Positions 8,283 to 16,862 of a stretch of DNA of 64,000 nt are shown piece after piece. A model generated the notes under the pieces. The model had not been told where the DNA came from. It did no database searches and saw nothing but the letters and a program-made list of their open reading frames with translations. A program made the position numbers and the translations under genes. Position 1 is the first letter of the stretch, and each line of letters opens with the position of its first letter. The DNA comes from HK1 sp965204915 (lineage in GTDB: Bacteria > Pseudomonadota > Gammaproteobacteria > HK1), in assembly GCA_965204915.1 (NCBI GenBank), contig OZ242023.1:4216001-4280000 (forward strand). The letters are read 5' to 3'.

Positions 8283-9322
8283 CGCCGCAGCCAGTTCCCG
8301 GACGGGTGGTTGGAGCCGTGGACCTCGGTGTGGCAGTTGAGGCAGGCCCCGGCGACCAGGAACTCCGACGCCGGGCCGGGCGGGAGACCCTCCGCCAGCG
8401 GGGGCAGGCTGCGGTGCCCGAGGGACGAGTGGCAGTCCTGGCAGAGTTGCGGGGGGCGGCGCACCAGCAATGCGGGCTGGTTCGATCCATGGGGCCGGTG
8501 GCAGATGGCGCAGTCCTCGACGACCGGGGCATGCTCCCAGAGGAAGGGACCGCGCTTCTCGGCGTGACAGATGAAACAGGTCTCGTTGGTCATGGCCCGG
8601 ATGGTGAGCGAGACACCGGGTCCGCCGTGGGGATCGTGGCAGTCACGGCAGACGAGCCGGCTCTCGCGCAGGGGATGGGCGGAACGCTTCAGGGCGTCCG
8701 CGGCCACGTTGCGGTGGCACGCGGCGCACGTGGCGTTCTGCCCGGATTGCGTGCGCACGGGGTCGGAGGCGGCGTGCACCCGATGGCAATCGGCGCAGGC
8801 GAGGCCCGCCTGCTCGTGGGCGCTGCCCTCCCAGCGGGCGCGTCCGTAGCTCCGGTGGCAGGCCAGGCACATGCCGTTCCGCACCGCGGGCGCAGCGTTG
8901 CCGGGAACGCCGAAGCCGATCATCGGCTCCCGTTTCATCCCCTCGGCCAGAATCGGTCGTCCGTGCTCGCCGATAGGGCCGTGGCAGGCCTCGCATTGCA
9001 GGCCGGCCGGAGGCGTCGGGGCGCCGCCTTGCCGGAACGGCGACCCGTCGACGGCAGGGTGGCCGTGGACGGTCCTGAAGATCTCGTGGGTGGGGAACGG
9101 GAAGGTCTCGTCGTGGCAGCCCAGGCAGGTGTCCGCGCCGCGGCGGGAGTAGTCGCCGTCCGCGAGCTTGCGGACCAGTTGCCGGTGCACGTCGTCGAAC
9201 GCCGGGGCGAATCGCGGGGCGATGACGAGCGCCGTGGCGAGCGCCATGACGGCCCCCGTGACGTACCCCGCTGTGATATACCCCGCCCGAAGCAGAGATC
9301 GAGGACGCGCCATGCAGATCAC
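8279..9322 (-). CDS. Decaheme c-type cytochrome, MtrA/PioA/DmsE family
   Basis: 347 residues with exactly ten CxxCH heme-binding motifs, the first in TCLGCHDETF and the last in CLNCHTEVHG. A hydrophobic N-terminal segment (AGYITAGYVTGAVMALATALV) should direct export or anchor the protein. Length and heme count match MtrA/DmsE, the periplasmic decaheme that plugs into an MtrB barrel. It lies directly upstream of the MtrB-type gene with a 4-bp overlap. No MtrC/OmcA-like surface decaheme is encoded nearby, as in PioAB or MtoAB iron-oxidation systems. The start is either 9322 or an ATG at 9313. The gene is divergent from the diheme cytochrome gene, with only about 65-75 bp between starts. Confidence 0.95.
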   Translation of the reverse strand: MICMARPRSLLRAGYITAGYVTGAVMALATALVIAPRFAPAFDDVHRQLVRKLADGDYSRRGADTCLGCHDETFPFPTHEIFRTVHGHPAVDGSPFRQGGAPTPPAGLQCEACHGPIGEHGRPILAEGMKREPMIGFGVPGNAAPAVRNGMCLACHRSYGRARWEGSAHEQAGLACADCHRVHAASDPVRTQSGQNATCAACHRNVAADALKRSAHPLRESRLVCRDCHDPHGGPGVSLTIRAMTNETCFICHAEKRGPFLWEHAPVVEDCAICHRPHGSNQPALLVRRPPQLCQDCHSSLGHRSLPPLAEGLPPGPASEFLVAGACLNCHTEVHGSNHPSGNWLRR

Positions 9323-9386
9323 CGCCGGAAGGTTCGCCCGTGGCCGCGTTCAGACCCGGCGAGCCCCGGCAGCCTGTCGAATCGCC

Positions 9387-9998
9387 ATGCCGGCGCGGCG
9401 CATGGCCCTCGCCCTGCTGGTCCTGCTGCTGCCCTGGCCTCCCCCGGCCGCCGCGGAGGTCGACGGCGCGGCCGTCGCCGAGCGCTGCAATCGCTGCCAC
9501 GGCGAGGCGGGCCGCAGCGAGCAACCGGACGTGCCCTCCATCGGCGGGTTCTCCGAGTTCGCCATCCTGGACCTGATGGAGAGCTACCGGGCGGGGTTTC
9601 GGGAAGCGCGCAGGCATGCGCTTCCCGACGGCAGCGAAACCGACATGGCGGAGGTCGGCCGCTCATTGTCCGAGGCGGAGCTCGAAGCCGTTGCCCGTTA
9701 CTACGCGGAGCAACCCTGGCGGCCTCACGAGCAGGACTTCGACGCGGCTCTGGCCCGGCGCGGCGCACTCGTCCACGACCTCAAGTGCAGCAAGTGCCAC
9801 TCGGAAGGCGGCAGCGTCGCCGAGGACGATCTGGCAATCCTGGCCGGCCAGTGGCGCACGTACCTGGAGATGGAGTTCGAGGACTTCGACAGCGGTGCGC
9901 GGCGCATGGCGGACAAGATGAAGGAGAAGTACGACACCCTGTCGGACGACGACAAGAAGGCGCTCATCGAGCTGTACGTCGGCGCCGGGGAGTACTGA
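9387..9998 (+). CDS. Diheme c-type cytochrome (cytochrome c4-like)
   Basis: A 203-residue periplasmic protein with a signal peptide (MALALLVLLLPWPPPAAA). It has two CxxCH motifs, CNRCH at residues 34-38 and CSKCH at 134-138, one in each of two similar halves. The first half carries DVPSIGGFSEFAILDLMESY, matching the class I c4/FccA-type fold. Such proteins shuttle electrons in the periplasm. It is transcribed away from the decaheme gene and toward the tetraheme NapC-like gene. A downstream ATG at 9402 is an alternative start. A role linking the membrane quinol side to the MtrAB-like conduit is inferred from context. Confidence 0.88.
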   Translation: MPARRMALALLVLLLPWPPPAAAEVDGAAVAERCNRCHGEAGRSEQPDVPSIGGFSEFAILDLMESYRAGFREARRHALPDGSETDMAEVGRSLSEAELEAVARYYAEQPWRPHEQDFDAALARRGALVHDLKCSKCHSEGGSVAEDDLAILAGQWRTYLEMEFEDFDSGARRMADKMKEKYDTLSDDDKKALIELYVGAGEY

Positions 9999-10093
9999 GG
10001 GCCGGGGATCGGCGAGGGACGAAGCCGGGGATCGGAGCTTGGCCGGGACCGACGCGCAACCCGGATCGGAGCGCACGGCGCGGGTCGGCCGTA

Positions 10094-10654
10094 TCAGGCG
10101 GAATCGGACGGCGGCTCCGGCAAGCGGTGCGCGACGCCCTTGTGGCAGGCGATGCAGGTCCGGCCTTCCCGTTCCGCCCGCTGGTGGCGCTTCGCGGTTC
10201 GCCGGCCCTGCTTCTCGTAGTCCATCTGCGAGAAGGCGTGGCAGGCGCGGCATTCCCGGGAATCGGTCGCCTCCATCTTGCGCCACACGATGCCGGCGAG
10301 CCGCCAGCGGCGCGCTTCGAACTTTTCGGGGGTGTCGATGGTACCGAGGACTTCGTGCACCACGTCCCTGGCCGCGACGACCTTGGCAACGAGCTGCGGG
10401 CCGAGCGCTTCCGGCACATGGCAATCGGCGCAGGTGGCCATCACTCCGGAAGGGTTCCGGTAGTGCTGCGAGTGCCGGTGCTCCTCGAAGACGGTCTGCA
10501 TGGAATGGCAGGAGACGCAGAACGCCTGGGTGTTCGTGCGGTGCAACGCCTCGGACGCGAGCAGGGTCAGGGCCGCCCCGCCCAGCGCCCCCAGCGTCAC
10601 GACGATCATGGGTCGGATCATGGGTCGCGCCGATGCGAACGGATTTCTCGGCAT
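10094..10654 (-). CDS. NapC/NirT-family tetraheme cytochrome c
   Basis: 186 residues from the ATG at 10654, which has GGAG about 10 nt upstream. One N-terminal membrane anchor (MIVVTLGALGGAALTLLASEAL) is followed by four heme motifs: CVSCHSM, CADCH, CRACH and CIACHKG. The first motif with its following methionine, and the closing CIACHKG, are diagnostic for NapC/NirT/CymA. These proteins exchange electrons between membrane quinol and periplasmic cytochromes. It is convergent with the diheme cytochrome gene. With the MtrA/MtrB pair it would complete a quinone-to-outside route. Earlier in-frame start codons up to 10735 lack a ribosome site. Confidence 0.93.
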   Translation of the reverse strand: MPRNPFASARPMIRPMIVVTLGALGGAALTLLASEALHRTNTQAFCVSCHSMQTVFEEHRHSQHYRNPSGVMATCADCHVPEALGPQLVAKVVAARDVVHEVLGTIDTPEKFEARRWRLAGIVWRKMEATDSRECRACHAFSQMDYEKQGRRTAKRHQRAEREGRTCIACHKGVAHRLPEPPSDSA

Positions 10655-11058
10655 CGACGGGCGGGCTCCGGGGGTCGCGGCGAAGCTCGGGAACGAAGCG
10701 CATCCTGGTGACCGCAGCTTCCAGGGTGGGATCATTGTAGCATCTCACTGCGTAATTCGATGATAAACAAGATTTTTCCGTGGCGCACAATCCGATGCGG
10801 CTTCTGCGGCTTCGGACACGCATGGCCTTGCGCCCGCGGGAGCCGCGGTTGCCGGCGGTCCATGCGTTCGATGTCCGCGAAGGGGCGGATGGGCGGTAGT
10901 ATGGGGTGGCCCGGGCAGCCCGGGGTCGCCGCCGGGCCGGAGGATCGGGGTCCGGGCCGGGGCGCCGGGCTGTGCCGCGCGGGTGGCGTGATCCCGGCCC
11001 ACCGTCGCACCCCGGAAGAGTAGACTTCCGGACCGCGCAGGAACGGGATCGACCCGCC
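10655..11058. other. Divergent intergenic region, no gene seen
   Basis: This separates the NapC-like gene (minus) from malonyl-CoA decarboxylase (plus). A short AT-richer patch lies at about 10730-10790 and may hold promoters, but I cannot name a convincing -35/-10 pair. Confidence 0.4.
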
Positions 11059-12474
11059 ATGAGGCCCCGGAAAGCATTCTGGAAGGACATCATCGCGAAC
11101 CTCGCGGCGGCGGGGCAGGGGCTTCTCGGCCGGCGTACCGGAGGGCGATCGGACGAGGACATCCGGGAGCTGTGCCGCGCCCTGCTCCGCACCAAGGGGG
11201 AGGCGTCGGTGGTGACGCTCGCCCGGAGCACGCTCGATGCGTTCGCCCGTCTCGACGACGGTGGGCAAGAGGTTTTTTTCGCGTTCCTGCGCAATGACCT
11301 CGGCCCCGACCCGGCAGCCCTCGACCCGGCCCTCGAACGCTACCGCGCGTCGCCGGAGCCGGAAACGGCGGCAGCGCTCGCGGCGGCGGCCGAGCCGCGA
11401 CGCCAGGAGCTGCTGCGGCTGATGAACACCGCCCCGGACGGAACGCGCGACATCGTCGCGATGCGCGTGGCCCTGCTCGACGTCCTGTCCCGGCGCCCGG
11501 AACTCAAGCTCGTGGACGACGACTTCGTGCACGTGTTCCGATCCTGGTTCAACCGCGGATTCCTCGAGCTGCACCGCATCGACTGGCGCACGCCCGCGCT
11601 CGTGCTGGAGAAGATCATCGAGTACGAGGCGGTGCACCAGGTGCTCGACTGGGACGACCTGCGCCGCCGCCTGCAAGCGGACCGGCGCTGCTTCGGATTC
11701 TTCCACCCCTCGCTGCCCGACGAGCCGCTCATCTTCGTCGAGGTCGCCCTGTGCAAGGGTCTGGCCGGTTCGGTGACGGATCTGCTGTTCGGGGCGGTGG
11801 AGCCGGACGTCGAGGCGGACACCGCCATCTTCTACTCCATCAGCAACTGCCAGCGGGGTCTCGCCGGGGTCTCCTTCGGCAACTTCCTCATCAAGCAGGT
11901 GGTGCGGGAGCTGGCGGCGGAGATTCCGGGGCTGCGCCGGTTCGCCACCCTCTCCCCGATCCCCGGCTTCCGCAAGTGGCTGATCCGGGAGGCGGAGCAG
12001 GGGCGGCTGCCCGCCGGGCCGGACGGCGCAGACGTGGCGCTCGGCGGCATCGAGAAGCCCGACTGGTCCGCCGATGCAGCCCCCGGCGAGCACTTGAAGG
12101 CCGGCCTCACGCGCCTCTGCGCACGTTACCTGCTGCACGCCAGGCGGGGGATTCATCCGCTCGACCCGGTGGCGCGGTTCCACCTGCGCAACGGCGCCCG
12201 GCTCGAACGGATCAACTGGCTGAGCGACCCGTCGCCGACCGGCCTCGTCCAGTCCGCCGGCATGATGGTGAACTACGTCTACGACGAGGCGGCGGTGGTG
12301 GCCAACCACGAGGCGTTCGTCAACGAGGGACGGATCGCCCACTCCCGAGCGGTCGCGTCCCTCGTGGGGCCGGCGGCGGAGAAGGGCCGTGGCGCCGGGC
12401 GGGCGCCGGCGACCCGCCGGCCGGGGACCGCGGCGGCGAAGGCACGAGCCCCGAACGAACCGTCGCGGCGTTGA
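11059..12474 (+). CDS. Malonyl-CoA decarboxylase
   Basis: 471 residues, matching the bacterial MCD length. The enzyme converts malonyl-CoA to acetyl-CoA and CO2. The N-terminal helical domain contains LMNTAPDGTRDIVAMR and the FNRGFLELHRIDWRTPA region that is highly conserved in MCDs. The GNAT-like catalytic domain has RGLAGVSFGNFLIK with the catalytic serine at residue 272, and HPLDPVARFHLRNGA with the catalytic histidine at 375. The start at 11059 gives an N-terminus consistent with homologs. The tail of about 40 residues is Ala/Arg-rich and unconserved. No malonate transport or malonyl-CoA synthetase gene is adjacent. Confidence 0.95.
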   Translation: MRPRKAFWKDIIANLAAAGQGLLGRRTGGRSDEDIRELCRALLRTKGEASVVTLARSTLDAFARLDDGGQEVFFAFLRNDLGPDPAALDPALERYRASPEPETAAALAAAAEPRRQELLRLMNTAPDGTRDIVAMRVALLDVLSRRPELKLVDDDFVHVFRSWFNRGFLELHRIDWRTPALVLEKIIEYEAVHQVLDWDDLRRRLQADRRCFGFFHPSLPDEPLIFVEVALCKGLAGSVTDLLFGAVEPDVEADTAIFYSISNCQRGLAGVSFGNFLIKQVVRELAAEIPGLRRFATLSPIPGFRKWLIREAEQGRLPAGPDGADVALGGIEKPDWSADAAPGEHLKAGLTRLCARYLLHARRGIHPLDPVARFHLRNGARLERINWLSDPSPTGLVQSAGMMVNYVYDEAAVVANHEAFVNEGRIAHSRAVASLVGPAAEKGRGAGRAPATRRPGTAAAKARAPNEPSRR

Positions 12475-12506
12475 ACCGGCGGGCGCTCTCCCTGATAATT
12501 CGCCGG

Positions 12507-12539
12507 CCGAACCGCTCCGGGAAACCCGGGGCGGTTCGG
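12507..12539 (+). terminator. Strong hairpin after malonyl-CoA decarboxylase
   Basis: 15-bp arms at 12507-12521 and 12525-12539 flank an AAA loop, with one G-T wobble. No T-run follows, so it may be a weak or rho-assisted terminator. The sequence CTCCGGGAAACCCGGGGCGG from this hairpin recurs at about 18643-18662 between two array genes. Confidence 0.6.
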
Positions 12540-12668
12540 ACATTCGCTGGAGTGCCGTCCCCGGTGGCGGGCCCTGGTCGAACCACGGAAGCCCCACACG
12601 AAATATCCGACGCTCATCGAAACCCCGTACCGGCAGCTCCCGACGCGTACGTGCCGGAGGCCGGTTCG

Positions 12669-13709
12669 ATGCGAGACCCGATGGAAAACCCTCTTCAACG
12701 CACGATGCCACCACCAGCCGATGCCGGGACCCGCGCTCTCCTGTCCGTGGTCGTCCCCTGCCTCGACGAGGAAGCGGTAATCGCCGAGACCCATCGTCGG
12801 CTGGCGGCCACCCTCGAGCAAGCTCCCGGGGTCGATTTCGAGATCGTCTACGTCGACGACGGCAGCCGCGACGCCACCCTGGATCTGTTGCGGGGGCTCC
12901 AGCGCGCGGATGGGCGCGTGCGGGTGCTTGCCCTGTCGCGCAATTTCGGACAGCAGATGGCTCAGACCGCCGGCCTGGCCGAAGCCGCCGGCGATGCCGT
13001 CGTGGTCATCGACGCCGACCTGCAGGACCCTCCCGAGATCATCCCCGAGATGCTGGAGCGCTGGCGCCGGGGCGCCGACGTCGTCTACGGCGTGCGTGCC
13101 AAACGCGAGGGCGAGACCGTCTTCAAACGCTGGGCCGCCAATGCGTACTACCGGCTCCAGGCCCGCGTCTCCGATATCCCCATCCCCCTCGACACGGGCG
13201 ATTTCCGGCTCATGGATCGCAAGGTGGTGGACGTGCTCCGCGCCATGCCGGAGCGCGACCGCATCGTGCGCTTCATGGCGTCCTGGGCCGGCTTTCGCCA
13301 GGAGCCGATTCATTTCCAACGGCCGGCACGGGCCGCCGGCGAGACCAAATATTCGGCCGGGATGATGCTGCGTCTGGCCATGGACGGCATCCTGTCGTTC
13401 TCCCCCGCTCCCCTGCGCCTGGTGATCTGGCTCGGCTTTCTCGCCGCCGGGCTGGCTCTGTCGGGCATCGCCTGCTTCCTTGCCATCCGGCTCTTCACCG
13501 ACGCCTGGGTCGGTGGCTGGGCGACGCTGCTCGTCGCCATCCTGTTCCTCGGCGGCGTGCAGCTCGTCGGGGTCGGCGTCCTCGGCGAGTACCTGGCGCG
13601 TATCTACGGCGAGGTAAAGCACCGCCCGCTCTATCTGGTCAAGGAGCGGCTGGGGTTCCCGGCCACGAGCGAAGCGGCGGGCGGCAAAGCGACGACACCC
13701 GATGAGTAG
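12669..13709 (+). CDS. DPM1-like GT2 glycosyltransferase with two C-terminal TM helices (GtrB/ArnC-like)
   Basis: 346 residues; GGAGG lies 8 nt before the ATG at 12669. The GT2 domain opens with LSVVVPCLDEEAVIAETHRR. It shows the EIVYVDDGSRDATLD nucleotide-sugar motif and the metal-binding VVIDADLQDPPEIIPEM segment. Two membrane helices follow at about residues 240-262 and 275-300 (LVIWLGFLAAGLALSGIACF). This is the layout of enzymes that load a sugar onto undecaprenyl phosphate (GtrB, ArnC, DpmA). Its stop overlaps the next gene by 8 bp. With the flippase-like and polytopic proteins downstream it resembles a three-component Gtr-type glycan-modification operon. Confidence 0.9.
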   Translation: MRDPMENPLQRTMPPPADAGTRALLSVVVPCLDEEAVIAETHRRLAATLEQAPGVDFEIVYVDDGSRDATLDLLRGLQRADGRVRVLALSRNFGQQMAQTAGLAEAAGDAVVVIDADLQDPPEIIPEMLERWRRGADVVYGVRAKREGETVFKRWAANAYYRLQARVSDIPIPLDTGDFRLMDRKVVDVLRAMPERDRIVRFMASWAGFRQEPIHFQRPARAAGETKYSAGMMLRLAMDGILSFSPAPLRLVIWLGFLAAGLALSGIACFLAIRLFTDAWVGGWATLLVAILFLGGVQLVGVGVLGEYLARIYGEVKHRPLYLVKERLGFPATSEAAGGKATTPDE

Positions 13710-14766
13710 CGGCGGACGCACGGCCGCGTGGTGGTGGAGGCTGTCGTTCGGCCTGGCGGTGACCACCGGGTTCGTGTGGCTGTTCGGACGCGATCTGGAA
13801 TGGGACGTCATGGGCCGGGCGATCGCCGGCCTGTCCTTCCACGCCCTCGTACTTGCCCCGGTCTTCCTGGCCGTGGGCTGGACGCTACGCATCGTGCGCT
13901 GGTGGTGGCTGCTGCGCGTTCCGGAGCCTGCACTGCCGCTCGGCGCCTGCGCCGGGCCCTTCCTCGCCGGCATGGCGGTGAACAACCTGCTTCCGTTCCG
14001 GGCCGGGGATGCGTTGCGCGTGATGGGGTTTCGCCGCCAGCTCCGCTCGCCGGTGATGCGGGTGGCGGGTACGATCGTCATCGAGCGGATATTGGACGTG
14101 ACCGTCCTGGTCGTGGTGTTCTTCGTATGCTTGCTCGGCGTGCCGGCCGGCGTCTTTCCGCATCAATTCGCCGCGGCGGTGGCGGGGCTCGCGGGTGTGG
14201 GCGGGGCCGCGATGCTCGCCTTCCTGTTGTTTCCGTCGCTGCCCGGTGCGGTGTCGGGCCGCCTGCTTGCCAGGATCCCCTCTTCACGCTCCTTCGCCGA
14301 GAGATTCGGTCCGAGCCGTCGTTTCCCTGCGGTTCGGCGCCTGATCGAGGGTATGTCCCGACACGGAGCGGACCTGGCCGAAGCGCTGCGCCTCATGCGC
14401 TCCCGGTCGAGGATGCTCGCGCTCCTCGGCCTGTCCGCCGCCGCCTGGTTCTGCGAAGGAGCGGTGTTCGTCACCGTGGCCGCAGCCATCCACTCCGGCG
14501 CCGCGCCGCCGGGTCCGTGGTTCGCACTGGCGACCGGCACGCTCGCCACGGCCATTCCCAGCACGCCGGGATACATCGGGACCTTCGACTACTTCGCCGC
14601 GCAAGGTCTCGCCGCGTACGGCGCCTCCCCGGCGTTGGCCGCCGCATTCGCGGTGACCGTGCATGCGGTGCTGTGGACGGCGTCGACGGTCACCGGGCTA
14701 TGCTGGCTGGCCGTGTCCACAGGGATCGGACAATCCGCAAGGAGAGGGACGATCCGTAATGCCTGA
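13702..14766 (+). CDS. Flippase-like membrane protein (LPG synthase TM / UPF0104 family)
   Basis: 354 residues with about eight membrane helices. Family signatures are visible: LAGMAVNNLLPFRAGDALRV near the N-terminal third, TIVIERILDVTVLVVV after it, and TGTLATAIPSTPGYIGTFDY near the C-terminus. The family is related to the membrane half of MprF. In glycan operons it often accompanies GtrB-like enzymes, where it may flip the lipid-linked sugar. The ATG at 13702 lies inside the end of the GT2 gene, and its own stop overlaps the next gene by 8 bp, so the three genes are translationally coupled. A diverged second flippase is encoded at 46224-47216. Confidence 0.85.
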   Translation: MSSGGRTAAWWWRLSFGLAVTTGFVWLFGRDLEWDVMGRAIAGLSFHALVLAPVFLAVGWTLRIVRWWWLLRVPEPALPLGACAGPFLAGMAVNNLLPFRAGDALRVMGFRRQLRSPVMRVAGTIVIERILDVTVLVVVFFVCLLGVPAGVFPHQFAAAVAGLAGVGGAAMLAFLLFPSLPGAVSGRLLARIPSSRSFAERFGPSRRFPAVRRLIEGMSRHGADLAEALRLMRSRSRMLALLGLSAAAWFCEGAVFVTVAAAIHSGAAPPGPWFALATGTLATAIPSTPGYIGTFDYFAAQGLAAYGASPALAAAFAVTVHAVLWTASTVTGLCWLAVSTGIGQSARRGTIRNA

Positions 14767-16840
14767 ACGCATCCGGTCCGCGATCGGGAACGAGGGGTTC
14801 CACCGGCCGGACCGACTCTCGCCCATCACCATACACCAGGCGAAAGCCATCGACCGTCCACGAGGGCGGGGCCGCTCCACCTCCTCTCCAAGGGATCGGG
14901 TGTCCACCCAACCGGGTCGACCCCACCCTGTCGCCCGTCGCCCCGATCACCTCGCCCCGCGGTCCCTCCGGTGGTGGCTGATCCTGTACGCAGCCGTTGC
15001 AGTGGCCGGGACGGCGATGTGCTTTTTCCTGCACTACGCCGGTAACCAGATTCCATACGAGCTGGCGCAACAACGGTTTGCCGAAGAGTTCGAAGAGTCC
15101 GCGGTGAGCCACCGGTACTTCGGTGGCGAAAGGCCACTGTTCACTTACGAGTTCTGCCAGCTCTCGCTGGGGGTCATGGGGGGCGCGTACCGGTACCCCG
15201 GATACCGCCCGTTGGTGGACGCCGTGTTGCTGAGAAGCTTCGGGAAGGAATCGAACCGGGGTTACTGCACCGAGCTGCAAGCCCTCTCCGAGGGCGTGGA
15301 GAGCCCCCTGGGCTGGAAAAAAACCCGCTACTTGTGGGGAAACAAGGCGGTTCTGGCCATCGGGCTGCGCTACCTGACCGTGTTCGAGCTGCATCGGCTC
15401 ATCCTGATCGCCACCTATGGGGCATGGCTGCTGCTGGCGGCGGCGCTGGCGCTGATGGGATGGCGACCGCTGCTGGTGGCCACCCCGGCCGTCGTCTTCG
15501 GCCTGGCGTTCTCCGGTATCGAGTATTTCTCGGACGTCGCAAACGGCATCCCCTATCTGTGGTCGGTGCTGGCCGCGGCCATGCTGGCGTTCCTGCTGCG
15601 CAGTCCGGCGGGGGCGCAGTGGGCGCCGCTGTTCTGCTTCATCACCGGAATGGTGTCCGCCTACCTCTGGTTCTTCGACGGGCACACCGCTCTCGCCATC
15701 GCCCTGATCGGAGTGGTAGCCTGGCTGGGGTACGAGCGGCTGGAAGCGGACGGCGGGACGCGCCGGGCAGCCGGCTGTGTGGCGCTCTACGTCACCGGAT
15801 TCGTCGTCTGCTTCGTGCTGGGTCAAGTCGGCAAGGGGATCGTCAAGGAGTGGGCATCGGTCTATTCGGGCTGGGACATTGCCATCAATCTCTTTACACA
15901 GACGTCGTATCTTCTGGACCGGGTACAGGCGGAAACGCTGGTGGGCATGACGGGGGAGGGTGCGGAGCTGCGAGCATGCCCGGGCTGCGGGGAGCCGGAC
16001 TGGCAGAAGCTGCCCATCGTCAGGGACATCCGCGGCCTCTGGCTGATGACGCCTCTCGGCATGTCGGCGGACAAGGTGTTGAGCGCCTTCTCCGCCCTGG
16101 CGCTGGCCGGCGCAGCGGCAGCCGCCGTCCGGCAGGTACGGCGGGGTCGGCCGCAATTGGCCAGGGGCGTCTCGTGGCTGATTGCGCTGACGCTCCTGGT
16201 CTCGATTCACCTCTTCCTTCCCAGCGACGTGCCTTTCCGGAACTCCCGGCTCGCGTTCCTGCTGCTCGCAACGTGCTGGGCATGTCTGGTGCTGACGGTG
16301 ATGCAGTCGAGCCGCAAAGGCTCCACGATTCTGGCCGGATGCCTGATGGGCGGCTTGCTCGTCATCGTCATCTCCATCCATCTTGCCGAGGCCGCGGAGG
16401 CGCGGCGGATCGAGCAGGCGACTGCAAACGCCCGGCCCGTCGTCCAGTCCGACTTCAACGTCTATCTGGACGGCGGCAACCGGCTTGTTTACGTGAAGGA
16501 TGAATGCGACGAGGCCGACGTCAGGCAGAAGTTCTTTCTGCACCTCGTCCCGGCCGACCATGCCGACCTGCCCGAACACCGCCGGCAGTCTAATTTCGAC
16601 AGTCTCGACTTCTATTTCGGAAACTACGGAACGCTGAACGGTGGGCGTTGTATCGCGCGGCGTCCTCTTCCCGATTACGACGTCGCCATCGTCAGAACCG
16701 GCCAGTACGTTCCCGGTGGGGGCAAGATTTGGCAGGTGCGGTTCCCGTTCAAGGACTACACGGCCCGCTTGAAGCCATATCGGCCGGCGTATGCCGGCTC
16801 TCCGGCACGGCCGGAGACGATGCCTGCCCGGACCGGCTGA
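14759..16840 (+). CDS. Polytopic membrane protein, divergent member of the array family
   Basis: 693 residues, with AAGGAGAG before the ATG. About 65 basic residues precede the first helix (WLILYAAVAVAGTAMCFFLH), followed by GNQIPYELAQQRFAEEFEES, the same post-helix motif as the minus-strand array. About ten more helices follow, including SDVANGIPYLWSVLAAAMLA. A C-terminal exported domain (about residues 560-680) has SDFNVYLDGGNRLVYVKDEC and KFFLHLVPADHADLP, then RCIARRPLPDYDVAIVRTGQ. It is the only plus-strand member and has a single C-terminal domain. A GT-C-like glycosyl transferase role, using the lipid-linked sugar from the two genes upstream, is inferred. Its last ten residues are encoded by the array boundary repeat. 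Confidence 0.75.
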   Translation: MPERIRSAIGNEGFHRPDRLSPITIHQAKAIDRPRGRGRSTSSPRDRVSTQPGRPHPVARRPDHLAPRSLRWWLILYAAVAVAGTAMCFFLHYAGNQIPYELAQQRFAEEFEESAVSHRYFGGERPLFTYEFCQLSLGVMGGAYRYPGYRPLVDAVLLRSFGKESNRGYCTELQALSEGVESPLGWKKTRYLWGNKAVLAIGLRYLTVFELHRLILIATYGAWLLLAAALALMGWRPLLVATPAVVFGLAFSGIEYFSDVANGIPYLWSVLAAAMLAFLLRSPAGAQWAPLFCFITGMVSAYLWFFDGHTALAIALIGVVAWLGYERLEADGGTRRAAGCVALYVTGFVVCFVLGQVGKGIVKEWASVYSGWDIAINLFTQTSYLLDRVQAETLVGMTGEGAELRACPGCGEPDWQKLPIVRDIRGLWLMTPLGMSADKVLSAFSALALAGAAAAAVRQVRRGRPQLARGVSWLIALTLLVSIHLFLPSDVPFRNSRLAFLLLATCWACLVLTVMQSSRKGSTILAGCLMGGLLVIVISIHLAEAAEARRIEQATANARPVVQSDFNVYLDGGNRLVYVKDECDEADVRQKFFLHLVPADHADLPEHRRQSNFDSLDFYFGNYGTLNGGRCIARRPLPDYDVAIVRTGQYVPGGGKIWQVRFPFKDYTARLKPYRPAYAGSPARPETMPARTG

Positions 16841-16862
16841 CGAGGCTCGCTTCACTCGTCCA
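16806..16862. repeat. Array boundary repeat, intergenic copy 1
   Basis: It contains GACGATGCCTGCCCGGACCG followed by (C/T)TGACGAGGCTCGCTTCAC. It spans the convergent ends of the plus-strand gene and the first minus-strand paralog, and encodes the last residues of the plus-strand protein. Confidence 0.8.

Noticed and set aside
5919..10711. Very long plus-strand frames opposite the MtrB and decaheme genes
   Set aside because: Shadow frames of GC-rich genes with heme motifs and barrel strands clearly on the minus strand.
10735..10765. Sigma70 promoter (TTGTAG and a TGATAA-like -10)
   Set aside because: Spacing and both hexamers are poor; not reportable as a site.
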